Assembly: GCA_016790515.1 (NCBI GenBank)
Contig: JAEUOY010000077.1
Coordinates: 1-64,000 of the forward strand
Direction: 5' to 3'
Length of the DNA stretch: 64,000 bases
DNA from: Burkholderiaceae bacterium
GTDB taxonomy: Bacteria > Pseudomonadota > Gammaproteobacteria > Burkholderiales > Burkholderiaceae_C
Positions 63,837-64,000 of this stretch are shown here, one piece after another; the first letter of the stretch is position 1, and each line of letters opens with the position of its first letter. The translations under genes and the position numbers were made by a program. Under the pieces are notes generated by a model. That model had not been told where the DNA came from, searched no databases, and worked only from the letters and a program-made list of their open reading frames with translations.

Positions 63837-64000
63837 GCACCAGCCTACCGCAGCGACCGGTGCGCCACGCAGCGGCCGGGCCTGCGTGTTGCGCCGCCTC
63901 CTTGCCTCGACCCGGCTTGACCAGGCTCAACCTCCTGGCGTCGCGCCTGGCGATGATCACGAGAGCCCGGGCGGGTCGCGGGCAAGGAGTTGGACGATGG

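Overview
The window is very GC-rich and reads as the chromosome of a betaproteobacterium, most likely a Burkholderiales (Rubrivivax/Leptothrix/Comamonadaceae-like) species. The pointers are two orphan Bug-type (TctC) solute receptors, a DUF4124 protein between glnA and an ntrBC pair, and a TRAP acid-sugar locus. The genus is an inference.

Layout. (1) 1-3.5 kb is a rearranged patch: the N-terminus of an IS256-type transposase, the start of a gamma-glutamyltransferase gene, a GNAT acetyltransferase, and a MerR regulator facing an RND efflux operon. The operon has a textbook 19-bp-spacer MerR promoter but its pump gene is cut after about 140 codons. (2) 3.5-12.5 kb is a catabolic operon for an acid sugar or its lactone: SMP-30 lactonase, GntR regulator, isopropylmalate-dehydrogenase-like enzyme, Gfo/Idh/MocA oxidoreductase, TRAP transporter DctPQM, a monooxygenase-fold protein, OtnK-type kinase and OtnC-type aldolase. 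A GTATAC-centred palindrome overlaps its first start codon. An IS256 C-terminal remnant and a tRNA-Arg follow. (3) 13-27 kb is core genome: acyltransferase-like membrane protein, rlmB, upp, MFS transporter, AIM24 protein, creatininase, beta-propeller protein, EI24 protein, molybdopterin-binding protein, glnA with a sigma-54 promoter, ntrB, ntrC and exonuclease III. (4) 27.6-31.3 kb is a small GntR/Bug/amidohydrolase/Bug catabolic unit. (5) 31.4-32.4 kb is a chimeric gene joining half a MazG-like domain to a PIN-like domain.

(6) 32.67-61.09 kb is the most interesting region: about 28 kb of same-strand, tightly packed genes for a headless contractile tail, that is, a contractile injection system. 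Recognisable parts are sheath, tube, gpD/gp27-like hub, gpV/gp5-like spike, PAAR-like tip, gp25-like wedge and baseplate J. Around them are unusual proteins: a 1,114-residue helical repeat protein, a 1,065-residue protein with a zinc-dependent phospholipase C-like domain and about six membrane segments, a 1,575-residue Asp-box propeller/Ig/CARDB-like protein, two PASTA-bearing proteins and a collagen-like fibre protein. I found no capsid, terminase, integrase, lysis, Tss membrane-complex or AAA+ ATPase gene, so it is neither an intact prophage nor a type VI system, and it differs from the usual eCIS layout. A CCCTAGG-AA-CCTAGGG dyad lies just upstream. (7) A convergent P-type cation ATPase closes the window.

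Functional links: ntrB/ntrC probably control glnA through the sigma-54 promoter. Region 2 would import an acid sugar through TRAP, open any lactone, oxidise, phosphorylate and cleave it. In region 6 the core proteins build the tube, sheath and baseplate, while the PLC/membrane, propeller, PASTA and collagen proteins are the best candidates for anchor, effector and target-binding parts.
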